Shown: positions 15,233 to 22,842, counted from the first letter of the stretch. The stretch: DNA of 27,947 bases from Eggerthellaceae bacterium UBA5808 (GCA_002417975.1 DIDE01000033.1:1-27947); one strand, 5' to 3'. Notes: a model not told the origin generated them from the letters alone. Numbers and translations: made by a program.

Positions 15233-15790
15233 ATGAGACATTATAAGAAGGGGCGTAAGCTGGGTACTGATTCCAGCCATACCAAGGCTATAAAGCGTAG
15301 CCTGGTTGCTGCTCTATTCGCAAATGATCGCATCAAGACGGTTGAAGCTCGCGCTAAGGAAATCCGTCCTGATGTTGATAAGATTATTACGTGGGCAAAG
15401 AAAGGCGATTTGCATTCTCGTCGTCTCGCAATTGCTGCGCTTAATGATCAGGAACTCGTTCGTGAGATTTTTGAGAAGGTCGAGCAGGGCATGTTTGCCG
15501 ACCGCAAGGGCGGATACACGCGTATTCTTAAGCTCGGAAATCGCAAGGGCGATTGCTCTTCGATCGTTATTATGGAGCTCGTAACGGAGCCAGTTCATAA
15601 AAAGGCTGCTCCAAAACCTGCTGCTAAAAAGACGACTGCTAAAAAGCCTGCTGCTAAGAAACCTGCAGCAAAGAAGGCTGATAGCGCCAAGGCTGCACCT
15701 GCAGAAAAGGCTGAAGCTAAGCCTGCTGCAAAGAAGGCTGCACCTAAGAAGGCAGCTGCAAAGCCTAAAGAAGCAAAGGCTGAGAAATAA
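15233..15790 (+). CDS. rplQ: 50S ribosomal protein L17 with Lys/Ala-rich tail
   Basis: A 185-residue protein. Residues 1-120 are the complete L17 fold (MRHYKKGRKLGTDSSHTKAI to VIMELVTEP), near the polypeptide exit tunnel. Residues 121-185 are an added low-complexity tail of Lys, Ala and Pro in PAAKK/KKAA repeats, later mixed with Glu, resembling histone-H1-like tails. Many L17 proteins stop near residue 120; extended forms are known in actinobacteria. The tail is encoded by imperfect DNA repeats such as GCTGCTAAAAAG. The ATG follows AGGAGAAAC. It ends the alpha operon and is followed by two hairpins. Confidence 0.97.
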   Translation: MRHYKKGRKLGTDSSHTKAIKRSLVAALFANDRIKTVEARAKEIRPDVDKIITWAKKGDLHSRRLAIAALNDQELVREIFEKVEQGMFADRKGGYTRILKLGNRKGDCSSIVIMELVTEPVHKKAAPKPAAKKTTAKKPAAKKPAAKKADSAKAAPAEKAEAKPAAKKAAPKKAAAKPKEAKAEK

Positions 15791-15836
15791 GTATGCTGTG
15801 TCTTTGCTATCACATGTGATAGCAAAGTTGACATAC
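15791..15836 (+). repeat. 26-bp perfect palindrome after rplQ
   Basis: CTTTGCTATCACA is followed immediately by its exact complement TGTGATAGCAAAG (15802-15827). GTATG (15791-15795) and CATAC (15832-15836) can extend the helix across a small internal loop. It begins right after the rplQ stop. There is no T-run, so it may stabilise the mRNA 3' end, act as a U-less terminator, or bind a protein. Confidence 0.75.
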
Positions 15837-15846
15837 TCAGTAGAAC

Positions 15847-15878
15847 AAAGCGCGGGGGCAGATGTCTCCGCGCTTTTT
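15847..15878 (+). terminator. Intrinsic terminator of the alpha operon
   Basis: AAAGCGCGG (15847-15855) pairs with CCGCGCTTT (15868-15876) around a 12-base loop. The T-run TTTTT starts in the stem, and GTTT follows. It is the second hairpin after rplQ. Confidence 0.85.
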
Positions 15879-16005
15879 GTTTGCTCGAAACTTACTATTT
15901 AATTCCAAACGTTCTATTTGATCACGGATGTTTCTCTGCATAACTTCTCCCCGCGTATCAGGTAAAGTAGGTTGTACGCATACACACTGAACTGATAATG
16001 GATGA

Positions 16006-16866
16006 GTGGACGCTAGGTATACAGAGTTGATAAATAATATTGCTACATATTCTCCGCGTAGTACGCCCATGCATAGGGTCGACGCACAGATCAAGATTAT
16101 TTTATTGATTGTATATTCAATTGCTTTGTTCGTGATTCAAAGTTGGTTGGGACTTGCTCTTTGTGCCTTGATACTTGGTTGCGCGATGTATGCTGCGCGT
16201 TTACAACCTCATCAAGTTGTTCGTCAGTTCGTTCCGGTTCTTTTTATTCTTATCGTTATGATGATCACTAGTACGTTCAGCTTTAATGCCGAAGAGATGC
16301 AGACTTCTTTGTCTTCTTCTCTAGTATCGGGATGGTTTTCAAATTCACCTGCAGTAATCCTCTATGGATCTTTCGGGATAGCTCCGTCGGGATTTGCACG
16401 CGGATGCTTTTATGCATTTCGTATTATTATGCTGCTCTGTGCGTCCGTTGTTCTAACATCAACAACTTCGTCAACGCAGCTTGCTGATGCACTTGATTAT
16501 TTCATGCGTCCATTAAGCCGTTTTCATATTCCCACGCGTGATATTAGCACTATTGTGTCGATTGCTTTACGCTTTATACCTGTTACTGTTGACGAGTTTC
16601 GACGTGTTCATGATGCCCAAGTATCGCGTGGTTCTGACTTTAATGGTGGGTCATTAATCGTTCGGCTTAAGAGTTGGGCGTGCGTTCTTATTCCCTTATT
16701 TGTTGGGCTGTACCGACGCGCTGATGATCTTGCGTCTGCTATGGATGCACGCTGTTACGGCTGTGGTTCCCATACATCGCTGAACCAATCTTCAATTGGC
16801 ATGCGATCATTCGTGATTTTTGCTGGTACGACCGCAATGCTTGTTCTGATCTGTGTGTTTTCATAA
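16006..16866 (+). CDS. ecfT: ECF transporter T component (EcfT-like)
   Basis: A 286-residue membrane protein (as counted from GTG 16006) of the energy-coupling-factor family. EcfT links the two ATPases to the substrate-binding S component in vitamin and metal uptake. About five TM helices are seen (about 28-62, 74-92, 133-152, 222-240 and 268-285). The coupling helices carry the two family signatures: AQVSRGS at 204-210 and AMDARCYG at 245-252. The second reads ARC rather than the common ARG. The start is uncertain: GTG 16006 has no clear ribosome site, a TTG at 16027 follows AGG, and ATG 16069 is also in frame. No EcfA ATPase or S component is in the window, although ecf genes often follow rplQ in Gram-positive genomes. 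Confidence 0.86.
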   Translation: MDARYTELINNIATYSPRSTPMHRVDAQIKIILLIVYSIALFVIQSWLGLALCALILGCAMYAARLQPHQVVRQFVPVLFILIVMMITSTFSFNAEEMQTSLSSSLVSGWFSNSPAVILYGSFGIAPSGFARGCFYAFRIIMLLCASVVLTSTTSSTQLADALDYFMRPLSRFHIPTRDISTIVSIALRFIPVTVDEFRRVHDAQVSRGSDFNGGSLIVRLKSWACVLIPLFVGLYRRADDLASAMDARCYGCGSHTSLNQSSIGMRSFVIFAGTTAMLVLICVFS

Positions 16867-16898
16867 TCATTAAATGGCTGATCAATGACTCTATATGA

Positions 16899-16941
16899 CA
16901 TATCCTGCACCCTTTGTTAAAAAGTTTGGATGCAGGATATG
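16899..16941. terminator. Inverted repeat between convergent genes
   Basis: CATATCCTGCA (16899-16909) and TGCAGGATATG (16931-16941) are exact complements around a 21-base loop in which a CC/GG pair can extend the stem. It lies between the ends of ecfT (plus) and the XRE gene (minus). There is no T-run on either side, so termination from both directions is plausible but unproven. Confidence 0.5.
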
Positions 16942-16995
16942 GTCTGATAAACGTTTGCCTTTACGCTCTGCGCTGAGCGGCTGATGATATTTGTA

Positions 16996-17256
16996 TCAGC
17001 ACATTGGACGGTGCAAGTAGTGTTGCGTTCTTGTTTTAAGTGATGGATGGCGTTCAACAAAGAGTTGATAGGTATCGATGTCGAGTGCATCTGCAATTTT
17101 TTGGATATTATTTAATGAGATACTCCGTTTATGACGTTCGACCGCACTGATATAGGTGCGATGCAGACCGCATTTTTCGGCGAACGCCTCTTGTGAGAGG
17201 TGTCGCTCTGTACGGAATTTGCGGACATTATTCCCAAAGGTTGAAAGAATATCCAT
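16996..17256 (-). CDS. Small XRE-family transcriptional regulator
   Basis: An 86-residue protein made almost wholly of a Cro/C1-type helix-turn-helix domain: VRKFRTERHLSQEAFAEKCG, then LHRTYISAVERHKRSIS and NIQKIADALDIDTYQLF (about residues 10-67). A short basic tail rich in His and Arg follows. The size and Y-I-S-A-V-E-R recognition helix resemble stand-alone regulators and the controller proteins of restriction-modification systems, but no methylase, nuclease or toxin gene is adjacent. The ATG follows GAGGGG about seven bases upstream. Direct repeats about 40-70 bases upstream could be its own operator. Targets are unknown; moeA, about 420 bases away and divergent, is one candidate. Confidence 0.85.
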   Translation of the reverse strand: MDILSTFGNNVRKFRTERHLSQEAFAEKCGLHRTYISAVERHKRSISLNNIQKIADALDIDTYQLFVERHPSLKTRTQHYLHRPMC

Positions 17257-17296
17257 AATGTTATCCCCTCATTTCTGATTAGTTCAGCGCGCTCTC

Positions 17297-17326
17297 CCTA
17301 TAATGCAGTCGCCTATAATACTGCAG
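17297..17326. repeat. Direct repeats at the XRE promoter region
   Basis: CCTATAAT occurs at 17297-17304 and 17312-17319, 15 bases apart, each followed by GCAG (the second after an extra ACT). Read on the minus strand they give CTGCAGTATTATAGG and CTGCATTATAGG, each containing a -10-like TATTAT or CATTAT. They lie 40-70 bases before the XRE start codon. Confidence 0.55.
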
Positions 17327-17646
17327 ACACACCGTTCCACTGTCTACAGACAATAAGACGCTTGATCGCCAAAAAACGATAGAGCTAAGTCGACTCAGTC
17401 CTTTACGATTCGTGTCTAATTTGCTTAAGCGCACTATAAGACTCGCTAATTATAATTTTAGGCCATAGCATAAAAACAATTAAATAAACTAAACAAAATG
17501 TAGTTTATCAGACAACTCTGCTGGTCTCAATGAATGTACCGAAACATTAAACATTCTCACGCCTGGGCCTTGTTCATATGCTTTCGTTACCAAATGTCTA
17601 AGTTTATAAGGGGTTATCCTCAAACAAGATTAAAGAGGCGAGGGCG

Positions 17647-17652
17647 TATAAT
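17647..17652 (+). promoter_or_regulatory. Probable -10 element of moeA
   Basis: A consensus TATAAT lies 25 bases before the moeA ATG, with GAAGGGA between them. No good -35 lies 16-18 bases upstream, so an activator or a very short leader may be involved. Confidence 0.5.
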
Positions 17653-17677
17653 AGTGCACGAACGAAGGGAGAACATA

Positions 17678-18931
17678 ATGACAGATATGATGTCGCTCGA
17701 AGATGCTCGGGCGATTGTACTTTCGAAGGTGCCACTTCAGCAGATTGAGACCGTGCCACTACTTGAAGCCGTCGGTCGAGTTGCGGCAGAAGATATATGC
17801 AGTGATGTAGATGTTGCCCCGTTTGCCCATGCTGCGATGGATGGCTATGCGGTGCACGAAAAAGATCTTGCAAAGGCAAACCCAGATCATCCTGTGGCAC
17901 TTGAGGTGATAGGTGAAGTTCCTGCTGGTGCAGTGTTTGATGATTCGATTGGCACAGGGCAATGCGTGCGGATTATGACAGGTGCTCGAGTACCTGATTC
18001 GGTTGATGCGGTGATTAAATATGAAATTGTTGAGGTCGTCGAAGGCGATGGACACTGCGGAAGTCGTGTAAGTTTTTCGGCACCGGCTCGCAAGCGTGAA
18101 AATATACGCGAAGCGGGGGAAGAAGCGCGCAAGGGCCAAGTTGTTATCTCTGCGGGAGATGTTGTTTCTGGCGCTGGAGTTGGTTTTCTTGCTGGCTGTG
18201 GAGTCATGGACGTACCAACGTATCGACGCCCAACAGTAGCAATTATCGCTACAGGATCTGAGCTTGTTGATCCACACGAAGTTCCAAAATCTGGAAAGAT
18301 TAGAAATTCTAACAGCTATGCGCTTGCTGCTTGTGTCCAAGAATTGGGTTGTACTCCAACGATTCTTCCTGCTGTGGCTGATATCGAAGAATCAATTGCT
18401 GATGAAGTTACATCAGCATGCGAATCGTATGATCTTGTTGTGACAACGGGTGGTGCTTGCAACGGTGATTACGATTTCATTAAAGAAGTGACGCGGAGTC
18501 TTGGTGATTTGTATCTGTCGACGGTTAATATGCGACCTGGTAAGGCTCAGACATTTGGATTAATTAAAGGCGTTCCTGTATTTGGTCTACCGGGTAATCC
18601 AGCTGCGGCGTATGTGGGCTTTCAAATGATTGTTCGACCTGCTCTTAGAAAAATGCAAGGTTATGTTCATTTGGATTGCCCGATGGTTTATGCAGCTTTG
18701 ACGAAGGACATTCATAAGCATGATCCGCGTCGTACCTTTATGCGTTCCACAATGGTTAAAACAAAAAATGGTTATGAGGTTACGCCTGCACGCAATCAGA
18801 GCAGTGGGTTATTTGGTGTGATTCAAAAAAGCAATTGTATGGCGATTATTTCTGAAGGAACAAAAGGTTGCGTCAAGGGAGACAAGGTACCGTGTCTGTT
18901 GCTTGATGTTTCAGAGGAGGTTGCACTGTGA
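17678..18931 (+). CDS. moeA: Molybdopterin molybdenumtransferase MoeA
   Basis: A 417-residue enzyme that inserts molybdate into adenylylated molybdopterin, the last step of molybdenum-cofactor synthesis. Visible motifs are the AFAHAAMDGYAVH-like start of domain I/II (MDGYAV at 54-59), RIMTGARVPDSVDAVIKYE (98-116), the MogA-like domain III with TTGGACNGDYD (256-266), MRPGKAQTFG (285-294) and GLPGNPAAAY (303-312), and the beta-rich domain IV. In domain III the usual GGVSVGDYD reads GGACNGDYD, a minor variant. Start: ATG 17678 has GAAGGGA eight bases upstream; a longer frame from 17534 is unlikely. The stop overlaps the mog start (GTGA), so the pair is an operon. It should serve molybdoenzymes such as the presumed client of the TorD-like chaperone. 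Confidence 0.95.
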   Translation: MTDMMSLEDARAIVLSKVPLQQIETVPLLEAVGRVAAEDICSDVDVAPFAHAAMDGYAVHEKDLAKANPDHPVALEVIGEVPAGAVFDDSIGTGQCVRIMTGARVPDSVDAVIKYEIVEVVEGDGHCGSRVSFSAPARKRENIREAGEEARKGQVVISAGDVVSGAGVGFLAGCGVMDVPTYRRPTVAIIATGSELVDPHEVPKSGKIRNSNSYALAACVQELGCTPTILPAVADIEESIADEVTSACESYDLVVTTGGACNGDYDFIKEVTRSLGDLYLSTVNMRPGKAQTFGLIKGVPVFGLPGNPAAAYVGFQMIVRPALRKMQGYVHLDCPMVYAALTKDIHKHDPRRTFMRSTMVKTKNGYEVTPARNQSSGLFGVIQKSNCMAIISEGTKGCVKGDKVPCLLLDVSEEVAL

Positions 18932-19416
18932 AGGATGATCAAAGAATTCCGCGCATTGCTGTTATTACGTGTTCGGATACAAGGTCAATGTCAAACGATA
19001 CGGCTGGCGCAGCGTTGGTGAGTCTTATCCACGAGCAGGGTTGGCAGGTAACGAGTCACATAATCGTCAAAGATGATCGTCTGGCTATTTCGACCGCTAT
19101 CATTGCTGCTGCAGATGATCAAGATGCTGATGTCGTTCTTACGTGCGGAGGCAGTGGACTTTCGTTACGTGATGTGACGCCTGAAGCGACGGCTGATGTA
19201 TGCGAACGCAACGTCCCCGGTATTGCCGAAGCGATGCGTGCTTATAGCGTTCAAATCACGCCGCATGCTATGTTGTCTCGAGCCGTATGCATGCAGCGCG
19301 GACGCCACCTCGTTATTAATCTTCCGGGCAGCGAAAAAGCGGCGCGAGAGAACTGGGCAGGCGTTGTTGCTGCACTGCCGCATGCCATTTCGATGATGGC
19401 CGGAGAAGGACACTGA
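18928..19416 (+). CDS. mog: Molybdopterin adenylyltransferase (MogA/MoaB family)
   Basis: A 162-residue protein that activates molybdopterin with ATP to give adenylyl-molybdopterin, the substrate of MoeA. It has the family's molybdopterin-binding core: AVITCSDTRS (about 11-20), DVVLTCGGSGLSLRDVTPEAT (about 69-89) and INLPGSEKAA (about 130-139). The GTG start overlaps the moeA stop by four bases, so translation is coupled. Whether it works as MogA or as the related MoaB cannot be settled by sight. Other cofactor genes (moaA, moaC, moaD, moaE) are not in the window. Confidence 0.93.
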   Translation: MKDDQRIPRIAVITCSDTRSMSNDTAGAALVSLIHEQGWQVTSHIIVKDDRLAISTAIIAAADDQDADVVLTCGGSGLSLRDVTPEATADVCERNVPGIAEAMRAYSVQITPHAMLSRAVCMQRGRHLVINLPGSEKAARENWAGVVAALPHAISMMAGEGH

Positions 19417-19473
19417 GCTTTTCGCTGCGCGCGCTATACTTAACCAAAAGCTAAAAGGGAAGGAAGAGCCGCA

Positions 19474-20754
19474 GTGATCGAAGAGCCTTTGAACGGATTT
19501 ACGGGATTTGCCCGCAAAGACCAGCATGAGAATATCCGGGTCCCGCAGAACGTTGATGCGCTCAAGCGTGAGTCTAAACTTATTTACGACGAAGAAAAGC
19601 TTGATGCTATCCCGGAGCCCGAACGTCGATGGGCATGGATTGAGATTGACCGTTCTGCGATCCGTCATAATACGATTGACGCAAAGCACCATTTGCGTCC
19701 TGGATGCCGTTTGCTTGCTGTAGTTAAGGCTGATGCTTACGGTCATGGTGCAGTTGAATGTGGAAAGACAGCACTTGCTGCTGGCGCTGACTACCTTGGT
19801 GTTGCTACGGTTGACGAGGGCATTGCGCTCCGTAAAGCAAACATTACGGCGCCGATTCTTATGCTTTCTGAACCGCCTACAACGGCGATTCCTCTTTTGC
19901 TGAGCTACCATGTGATGCCAGCGATTTACACCGTAGAATTTGCGATTGCCTATGGTGAAGAAGCTGACCTTCATGGGATGAAGGCGCCCTATCATTTGGC
20001 AATTAACTCGGGGATGAACCGCATTGGCGTAAAGGCCGAAGACGTTATCGCCTTTATGCGGAAGATTAGTTTTCACCGTGCACTTGAACTTGTGGGAACC
20101 TTTACCCACTTCGCGACTGCTGACTGTGACGAAACACTTGATTATCACATTCAGCTCAACCGTTTTACTGCTGCCATCGAAGCCTTAAAAACAGCAGGTA
20201 TAGATCCAGGAATTGTTCATGCTGCCAATTCGGCTGCATTGTATCGTTATCCAGAAGCACATTTTGATATGGCTCGCTTGGGTATTTCGCTGTACGGATT
20301 TCATCCATGTCGGGATACCATGGGCATCGCGGATCTTAAACCAGCAATGTCAATCTACTCGCGTATTACTGCAGTAAAAGTTGTTCCTATGAGTGAAGGC
20401 GTAAGCTATGGAATGAACTACCGAAGCCCAGGAAGTGTAAAGATTTGCACAATTCCTATTGGATATGCCGATGGATTGCGCCGTGGGCTATCAGGACATC
20501 AGAATGTGATTCTTGACGGGCAATATTGCCACCAGGTTGGAAACATCTGCATGGATCAGTGTATGTTTGAGGTTGATATGCGTTCGTATGGAACGCGTCC
20601 TCGTCTTGATCCTCAGATTGGTGACAAAGTAACCATCATCGGTGATGAAGGCGATGCCGTGTGCACGATTAGCGAGATGGCATTTACGCTGGGCACTATT
20701 GAACATGAGCTCACTATTGGATTTAGCCATCGTTTACCTCGCATCTACGTCTAG
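19474..20754 (+). CDS. alr: Alanine racemase
   Basis: A 426-residue pyridoxal-phosphate enzyme that makes D-alanine for peptidoglycan. The PLP lysine is Lys85 in AVVKADAYGHG, and the second catalytic base is Tyr312 in GVSYGMNYR. Other marks are INSGMNRIGV (about 177-186), HAANSAA (249-255), PIGYADGLRRG (328-338) and the C-terminal beta domain with ICMDQCMFEV. About 50 residues precede the usual start of the barrel (RRWAWIEIDRSAI). This extension is charged and unlike anything recognised. Start: GTG 19474 follows GGGAAGGAAGAG; no later start has a comparable site, so the extension is probably real. A TATACT at 19435-19440 may be a -10. Confidence 0.95.
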   Translation: MIEEPLNGFTGFARKDQHENIRVPQNVDALKRESKLIYDEEKLDAIPEPERRWAWIEIDRSAIRHNTIDAKHHLRPGCRLLAVVKADAYGHGAVECGKTALAAGADYLGVATVDEGIALRKANITAPILMLSEPPTTAIPLLLSYHVMPAIYTVEFAIAYGEEADLHGMKAPYHLAINSGMNRIGVKAEDVIAFMRKISFHRALELVGTFTHFATADCDETLDYHIQLNRFTAAIEALKTAGIDPGIVHAANSAALYRYPEAHFDMARLGISLYGFHPCRDTMGIADLKPAMSIYSRITAVKVVPMSEGVSYGMNYRSPGSVKICTIPIGYADGLRRGLSGHQNVILDGQYCHQVGNICMDQCMFEVDMRSYGTRPRLDPQIGDKVTIIGDEGDAVCTISEMAFTLGTIEHELTIGFSHRLPRIYV

Positions 20755-20868
20755 ATCGATAGCGCAATGGCAGAACATGCCGCAATGATGCAATGTACAA
20801 CGATAAGCTGATCAGCCAGTTAGTCGTGATGTAATCTGTAGAGAAAGATAAGAGGGGAGTGATCGATC

Positions 20869-21474
20869 GTGCATAAGCCTCATATTCCACTTGAGGAACT
20901 TGAACATAAAGCAGAGGCATGTCGAGCATGTCCGCTTTATGAGGGTCGTACTAACCTTGTATTTGGGGTTGGCGATCCTCATGCGCGTGTAATGATCATA
21001 GGTGAAGCGCCTGGTAAAAATGAGGACTTGCAGGGTGAGCCCTTTGTAGGTGCTGCAGGGAAGTATCTCAACGAGCTTTTGGGCTATGCAGGCTTAACGC
21101 GTGACAAGGTCTACATTGCCAACGTACTCAAGTGTCGTCCACCAGGAAATCGTAATCCTCGTCCAGAAGAGATCGAAGTATGTACGCCTTTCCTTCGCGA
21201 ACAGACGCGAACGATTGACCCGGTGTTCATTGTGACCCTTGGTAATTTTTCGACGCGGTTCATTCTTAAAACCGATCAGGGTATTACGGGACTGCATGGA
21301 CGGGTTCAGCAGGCGGGGCATTTCAAAGTGTTCCCCGTATTCCATCCCGCTGCTGCGTTGTACGATCGATCCAAACAGGATCTTATGAAAGAGGATTTTA
21401 CAAAGCTTGGGCAACTTTTGCAGGCAGCAAGTGCACATGCTGATTCAGACGTTGATACGAGTACTCAAGACTAA
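20869..21474 (+). CDS. Family 4 uracil-DNA glycosylase (Fe-S)
   Basis: A 201-residue DNA-repair enzyme that removes uracil from DNA arising by cytosine deamination. The four cluster cysteines are Cys18, Cys21 (ACRACPL), Cys89 (NVLKCRPPGNRNP) and Cys105 (IEVCTPFL), typical of the [4Fe-4S] type. The catalytic motif GEAPGKNED (45-53), the GEPFVGAAG loop (56-64) and the HPAAAL motif (159-164) are intact. The GTG start follows GAGGGGAG. A 10-bp palindrome GCTGATCAGC (20807-20816) lies in the 114-base gap after alr. The last 15 residues are a variable acidic tail. Confidence 0.95.
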   Translation: MHKPHIPLEELEHKAEACRACPLYEGRTNLVFGVGDPHARVMIIGEAPGKNEDLQGEPFVGAAGKYLNELLGYAGLTRDKVYIANVLKCRPPGNRNPRPEEIEVCTPFLREQTRTIDPVFIVTLGNFSTRFILKTDQGITGLHGRVQQAGHFKVFPVFHPAAALYDRSKQDLMKEDFTKLGQLLQAASAHADSDVDTSTQD

Positions 21475-21490
21475 CAAGTAGTCAAAGCAT

Positions 21491-21528
21491 CGATTCTCTT
21501 GTCTAGGCAAACACCGGCAAGAGAATCG
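21491..21528. terminator. Inverted repeat between convergent udg and corA genes
   Basis: CGATTCTCTTG (21491-21501) and CAAGAGAATCG (21518-21528) are perfect complements with a 16-base loop. It fills the 55-base gap between the two converging stop codons, and one arm ends one base from the corA stop. No T-run follows the stem in either direction. Confidence 0.6.
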
Positions 21529-21529
21529 G

Positions 21530-22525
21530 CTAAAGCCATCCTCTCCGATGGAAGAAAAAGAGTTCTACTACGATGATGATCAGTGCAATAACGATCACAA
21601 TGGCGTAGCCAAATGGCCAGCTGAGCTCTGGCATATTCTGGAAATTCATACCGTACCAGCTGGTGAGCAGAGTAAGAGGAACAAAAATACTCGTTACCAC
21701 AGTAAGCCATTGCATGGTTGTGTTTTGATGCACGTCGATTTGAGTTTGCTGCAACTCTATAAGTTGCAAACAGTATTCTTTGAAGGAATTTGTCCGATCA
21801 AAGAGTCGGTCAACATGGCGAGTAAAAATTCCAAAAAGTCGAAGATCTTCTGCCGAAAGAATACCGTTGGTGTTCTCTTCGAGCAGTACGCCCACATCGC
21901 CGAGCTGCTGATAGTAATAGCTCAGGTTCAATAGATGGCGTAGGAGCCCTAAAATGGACCGATCCATTTTTAAACGATCCATTTGGATAATGCGCTCCTC
22001 GGTTGTTTCGAGCAGCGACTCAAGGCTTTCCAGATAAGAGGCATCGCCATCGATTACTCGATGTAAAACAGCAAACAGTATCATACCGAGTGTCGGGACG
22101 GCTGACCGGTATGTTTGTCGTGTACGCTCAAGTGCTGTCATGCACATATCGGTATCATCGATTAAGACGAGACGATGAGCGTCAAGATAAAATCCGACGG
22201 TTGTTGAGGCAGTTTCTTTTCGCTGCTTAGCAGGGATTATAAGCTCGCCAGCGGAGCAATCGTCGAATACCTCGACGTGGCACGAACTGGAATCGTTCAT
22301 AGACGCTACGACGAGTGGACGATCGAATGTACGCGCGATGGATGCTTTGAATTCAGCATAGGATGCGATAAGAATCGTTTGATTGATATGTTGGCCGTCC
22401 TGCTGATTGTCTAAGGACTGGCATGAAGAATCAGCCGTCGCGTTGTGCTTTTGTGGGGAGACGAGCTTTACTGAGGGGGCAATCTCCTCAATCGCGTTCT
22501 GCGTCAGCATATATTGATGAGCCAT
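21530..22525 (-). CDS. corA: CorA-family magnesium/divalent-cation transporter
   Basis: A 331-residue pentameric channel subunit of the 2-TM-GxN type. A long cytoplasmic alpha/beta and coiled helical domain (about 50-265) ends in the pore helix. TM1 (about 270-290) ends with the signature YGMNF (GMN, about 290-294) followed by the NMPEL loop. TM2 (about 302-322) and a basic C-terminus HRRGWL follow. GMN is the Mg2+ selectivity motif. The N-terminal 50 residues are poorly conserved by eye. The ATG has GAAGAAGG upstream. It is a single gene, convergent with the glycosylase gene. Transport of Co2+ or Zn2+ instead of Mg2+ is possible within the family. Confidence 0.92.
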   Translation of the reverse strand: MAHQYMLTQNAIEEIAPSVKLVSPQKHNATADSSCQSLDNQQDGQHINQTILIASYAEFKASIARTFDRPLVVASMNDSSSCHVEVFDDCSAGELIIPAKQRKETASTTVGFYLDAHRLVLIDDTDMCMTALERTRQTYRSAVPTLGMILFAVLHRVIDGDASYLESLESLLETTEERIIQMDRLKMDRSILGLLRHLLNLSYYYQQLGDVGVLLEENTNGILSAEDLRLFGIFTRHVDRLFDRTNSFKEYCLQLIELQQTQIDVHQNTTMQWLTVVTSIFVPLTLLTSWYGMNFQNMPELSWPFGYAIVIVIALIIIVVELFFFHRRGWL

Positions 22526-22842
22526 ACGACCTTCTTCGTTGCTATGATCGCGTTACTGCGTTCTTGCAGACATGCCACTCTAGAATCTTAAGTCTATTGT
22601 AGAGCACCTCAGTAGAGTGACTGACTTACGATCGTAACGATTTGATGGACTATGTTCAATTATAGTTTCTTGGCGAAGCCTTGAATGTACTTCGATACAA
22701 GAGATTGCGGCTGTTACAATAGTGCCATTTAAGTCAACTAACTCATAGTTGGCAAAGTCAAATAACATTACATGAACGTCGTGCGTCGTGCGCTTGCGCG
22801 AATCGCATGAGGTTTTCGTCCTTCCCCCGAGGAGATGAGTAC
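22526..22842. other. Divergent intergenic region between corA and nfnA
   Basis: A 317-base gap. It holds a 12-bp palindrome TTACGATCGTAA (22626-22637), an inverted repeat CAACTA-ACTCA-TAGTTG (22735-22751), a TACAAT at 22715-22720 that could be the nfnA -10 (weak TTCGAT 18 bases before), and a minus-strand TATAAT (22664-22659) that could serve corA. No coding frame with family marks was seen. Confidence 0.5.

Larger units (their letters stand above)
17257..17677. other. Intergenic region between XRE regulator and moeA
   Basis: A 421-base gap with divergent genes on either side. The XRE-proximal part holds the CCTATAAT direct repeats. The centre (about 17440-17520) is strongly A/T-rich, with TATAAT at 17451-17456 but no matching -35. 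The moeA-proximal part holds a TATAAT at 17647. No conserved coding frame or recognised riboswitch was seen; a frame open upstream of moeA from 17534 lacks a ribosome site and homology-like features. Confidence 0.6.

Noticed and set aside
15593..15787. Tandem DNA repeats, considered as CRISPR or mobile-element repeats
   Set aside because: They are codons for the Lys/Ala tail of L17, with no unique spacers.
16996..17256. XRE gene as part of a restriction-modification or toxin-antitoxin system
   Set aside because: No methylase, nuclease or toxin-like frame lies next to it; flanking genes are ecfT and moeA.
17534..17677. 48-residue N-terminal extension of MoeA
   Set aside because: No ribosome site at 17534, whereas ATG 17678 has GAAGGGA and matches the family start.
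19165..20148. 327-codon minus-strand frame
   Set aside because: Antisense to mog and alr, both securely identified; composition is Arg/Ser/Asn-rich without domain features.
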